Shown here piece after piece: positions 62,528-64,000 of a stretch of DNA of 64,000 nt (position 1 is its first letter; every line of letters begins with the position of its first letter). A program made the translations under genes and the position numbers. The DNA comes from Xanthomarina arctica (GTDB taxonomy: Bacteria > Bacteroidota > Bacteroidia > Flavobacteriales > Flavobacteriaceae), in contig NZ_BMFQ01000003.1 of the NCBI RefSeq assembly GCF_014638915.1, positions 124,001-188,000 of the forward strand. Reading direction: 5' to 3'. The notes below the pieces were generated by a model, which saw only the letters and a program-made list of their open reading frames with translations, was not told where the DNA came from and ran no database searches.

Positions 62528-63004
62528 ATGAAAAATATGGAAATAATCAATCAAACATATGGAGAAAACCCACAAAAGGCAGAATGGTGGAGGCGATTAA
62601 TTGGATTCAGCATAGATATAATAGGATATTTCATACTGCTTTGGATTGTGTATTACTTAATTGAATTATTATCGATAGGCTATTTAATAGAAGACGCAAG
62701 TATAGTATTTAGATATATTTATTTTTATTTTTTTTATATATTTTATTATGTTCTTTTTGAGAGTCTCACAAATCGTACATTGGGAAAAATCATAACGGGA
62801 ACAATTGTAATTAATAGTCTAACATTTAAAAAGCCTTCTTTAGGTCAAATTTTTGGTAGATCATTCTCGAGACTAATACCTTTTGATTTTATATCTTTTA
62901 TTTCAAGTAAACCTAGAGGTTGGCACGACTCAATACCAAATACAATGGTTACTACCATTAAATCAAAACATGAGTTTAAAACAATAAATAAAATAGACCT
63001 GTAA
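62528..63004 (+). CDS. RDD-family membrane protein
   Basis: 158 residues. AEWWRRLIGFSIDIIGYFIL (about 18-37) has the RDD signature (Arg, then an Asp within the first membrane helix), and three hydrophobic segments follow (IVYYLIELLSIG, YIYFYFFYIFYYVLF and a third near the conserved NRTLGKIITGTIVIN). RDD proteins are small inner-membrane proteins, some involved in ion or small-molecule transport. The stop directly abuts the next gene. Confidence 0.85.
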   Translation: MKNMEIINQTYGENPQKAEWWRRLIGFSIDIIGYFILLWIVYYLIELLSIGYLIEDASIVFRYIYFYFFYIFYYVLFESLTNRTLGKIITGTIVINSLTFKKPSLGQIFGRSFSRLIPFDFISFISSKPRGWHDSIPNTMVTTIKSKHEFKTINKIDL

Positions 63005-63496
63005 ATGGTAAAAAAAAAAATGAACAAACAACAGACTAAAATTTTATTAACTAAAATTTTACCTCGATTTTTAATCATCGGAATTATTGCAATCGCAGCG
63101 ATTGTTTTAATCGGTATAAAAATTTGGGATAGTACCATCGACCATGAAAAGGGTAATGCTTTAATTTCTAATGTAGGTGCTAAACTTAATTATCTTGATA
63201 AATTAAATGAAGGCGTTCCACCAACAATATCTTTTTCAGGATATTATGATACACTTTTTTTAACACTTTCTTTAGAGTCAGAAGCAAAAGAAACACAGAC
63301 ACCTTATAATGTTATTAAAAGACAATTTAAGAATGGAGGGACTCTAAATTGTACGAAAGTCTACTATAACTGGTATTCAACAGAATCACCTATTTTTCTT
63401 GAGAATGCTAGAAATAAAGGCTACAAGAATTTTCAAGCTAAAGTTTTATATAAAGATGGAACCATAGAAGATTCAGAAATAATCGAGCTAGATTAA
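63005..63496 (+). CDS. Membrane-anchored hypothetical protein
   Basis: 163 residues. A Lys-rich N-terminus is followed by one membrane helix (FLIIGIIAIAAIVLIGIKIW, about 23-42); the remainder is probably periplasmic, with TISFSGYYDTLFLTLSLESE. Family not recognised. Its ATG follows the RDD stop without a gap, so the two are coupled. Confidence 0.65.
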   Translation: MVKKKMNKQQTKILLTKILPRFLIIGIIAIAAIVLIGIKIWDSTIDHEKGNALISNVGAKLNYLDKLNEGVPPTISFSGYYDTLFLTLSLESEAKETQTPYNVIKRQFKNGGTLNCTKVYYNWYSTESPIFLENARNKGYKNFQAKVLYKDGTIEDSEIIELD

Positions 63497-63498
63497 GT

Positions 63499-64000
63499 AT
63501 GAAAAATATTTTAACACCCTTAATCTTAACTTTTTTCTTAATAAGTTGTACAAGTAATTTACAAAAGTATGAAATACAAAATGCAATTGAAATATCAGTT
63601 TCAACTGAATTAGAATTAAGAGGAGAAGGCTCTGCATACAATGTAATTATGGATGACATTAGAGATGATTATAATCCAAAACATATTATAGACATAGGTA
63701 AATCCAAACTTATCTTCCAGCCTAAAGGTACAGATGCTTTTAAAGAATCTGCGATGGATGATGTTACTAGAATATTAATAACACATTTTGAAATTGAATC
63801 TAACACTTTTCCGAAATGGAATTTTCAGCTTAATAAACAAGAACTGAATGAGGCAAATGAGTATTTTGAAAAAGAAACAACTAAAGAACTAAAAACCTTG
63901 CCTTTTGAAAATGATATTATTGAATGGAGTCCATTCAAAATGGGGAATGTTAATGGATTAAGTTACATTAAAGGAAGTTATATAAGTTCGACAGAAGGAG
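63499..64000 (+). CDS. Lipoprotein, truncated by the window end
   Basis: Starts MKNILTPLILTFFLISCTSN, a lipoprotein signal with the Cys at residue 17. The frame stays open to the end of the window (about 167 residues visible). No domain recognised; text such as PKHIIDIGKSKLIFQPKGTD suggests a mixed alpha/beta fold. It begins 2 bp after the preceding stop and so continues the RDD operon. Confidence 0.7.
   Translation, partial: MKNILTPLILTFFLISCTSNLQKYEIQNAIEISVSTELELRGEGSAYNVIMDDIRDDYNPKHIIDIGKSKLIFQPKGTDAFKESAMDDVTRILITHFEIESNTFPKWNFQLNKQELNEANEYFEKETTKELKTLPFENDIIEWSPFKMGNVNGLSYIKGSYISSTEG

Overview
The window looks like a marine or environmental Bacteroidota chromosome, most likely Flavobacteriaceae. 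Support is the low GC, very A/T-rich intergenic DNA, almost no Shine-Dalgarno sequences, a type IX secretion C-terminal sorting domain (51570-53822), a TPR/LuxR-like regulator typical of the phylum (53936-55567) and many small exported proteins. The species cannot be named. I recognise no tRNA, rRNA or CRISPR array. Most of the window is an accessory/defence island.

Layout. 2-6424 (+): the end of a probable type III DNA methyltransferase, its Res-type helicase-nuclease, a small protein, a DndD-like SMC ATPase and a HerA/FtsK-type ATPase, one tight operon. 6743-15020 (+): an acidic protein, a DUF6361-type protein, a PLD-fold protein, a very large SF2/SNF2 helicase and a DUF2779-type nuclease, also one operon. 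15116-39029: a self-contained exported-protease/sigma-factor island. 39374-43114: a 1246-residue SEC-C protein with a C-terminal PD-(D/E)XK-like domain. 43354-47188: an OLD nuclease/UvrD helicase pair matching Gabija. 48218-49084: a DUF4238-type protein. 49168-50811: Crp/Fnr regulator, NTF2-like protein and YceI. 51570-55567: a T9SS-secreted protein and a TPR/HTH regulator. 56058-58606: transposase remnants around a MarR/quinone-reductase pair. 58719-60257: Fic. 60795-64000: short single-gene units separated by cassette-like repeats.

The most novel part is 15116-39029. A minus-strand operon encodes an ECF sigma factor, a single-TM possible anti-sigma protein, an exported M48 peptidase and four consecutive TPR-CHAT (caspase-like) proteins, each with a signal peptide. 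Around this operon I found seven copies of one promoter motif, GGTTAC(C)-N15-TATTAA with a constant 15-bp spacer, in front of genes for a secreted HNH nuclease, a vWA protein, a secreted repeat protein, a DUF4258-like protein, a 312-residue protein, a membrane/vWA operon and a Cys-rich protein. My reading is a periplasmic protease array that senses an insult through variable TPR domains, frees the sigma factor and switches on a local effector regulon. The architecture and motif are seen in the sequence; the signalling logic is inference.

Two repeat families shape the right half. One is a unit carrying a ~50-residue ORF (MENKQYCRVRKV start) plus ~180 bp of upstream DNA, present three times, each time just before a plus-strand accessory gene. 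The other is a set of imperfect-palindrome repeats with ends like TGCYAACAATGTATAA and ACGTTGTAGC, which separate single genes in a way that recalls integron cassettes, although no integrase is in view.
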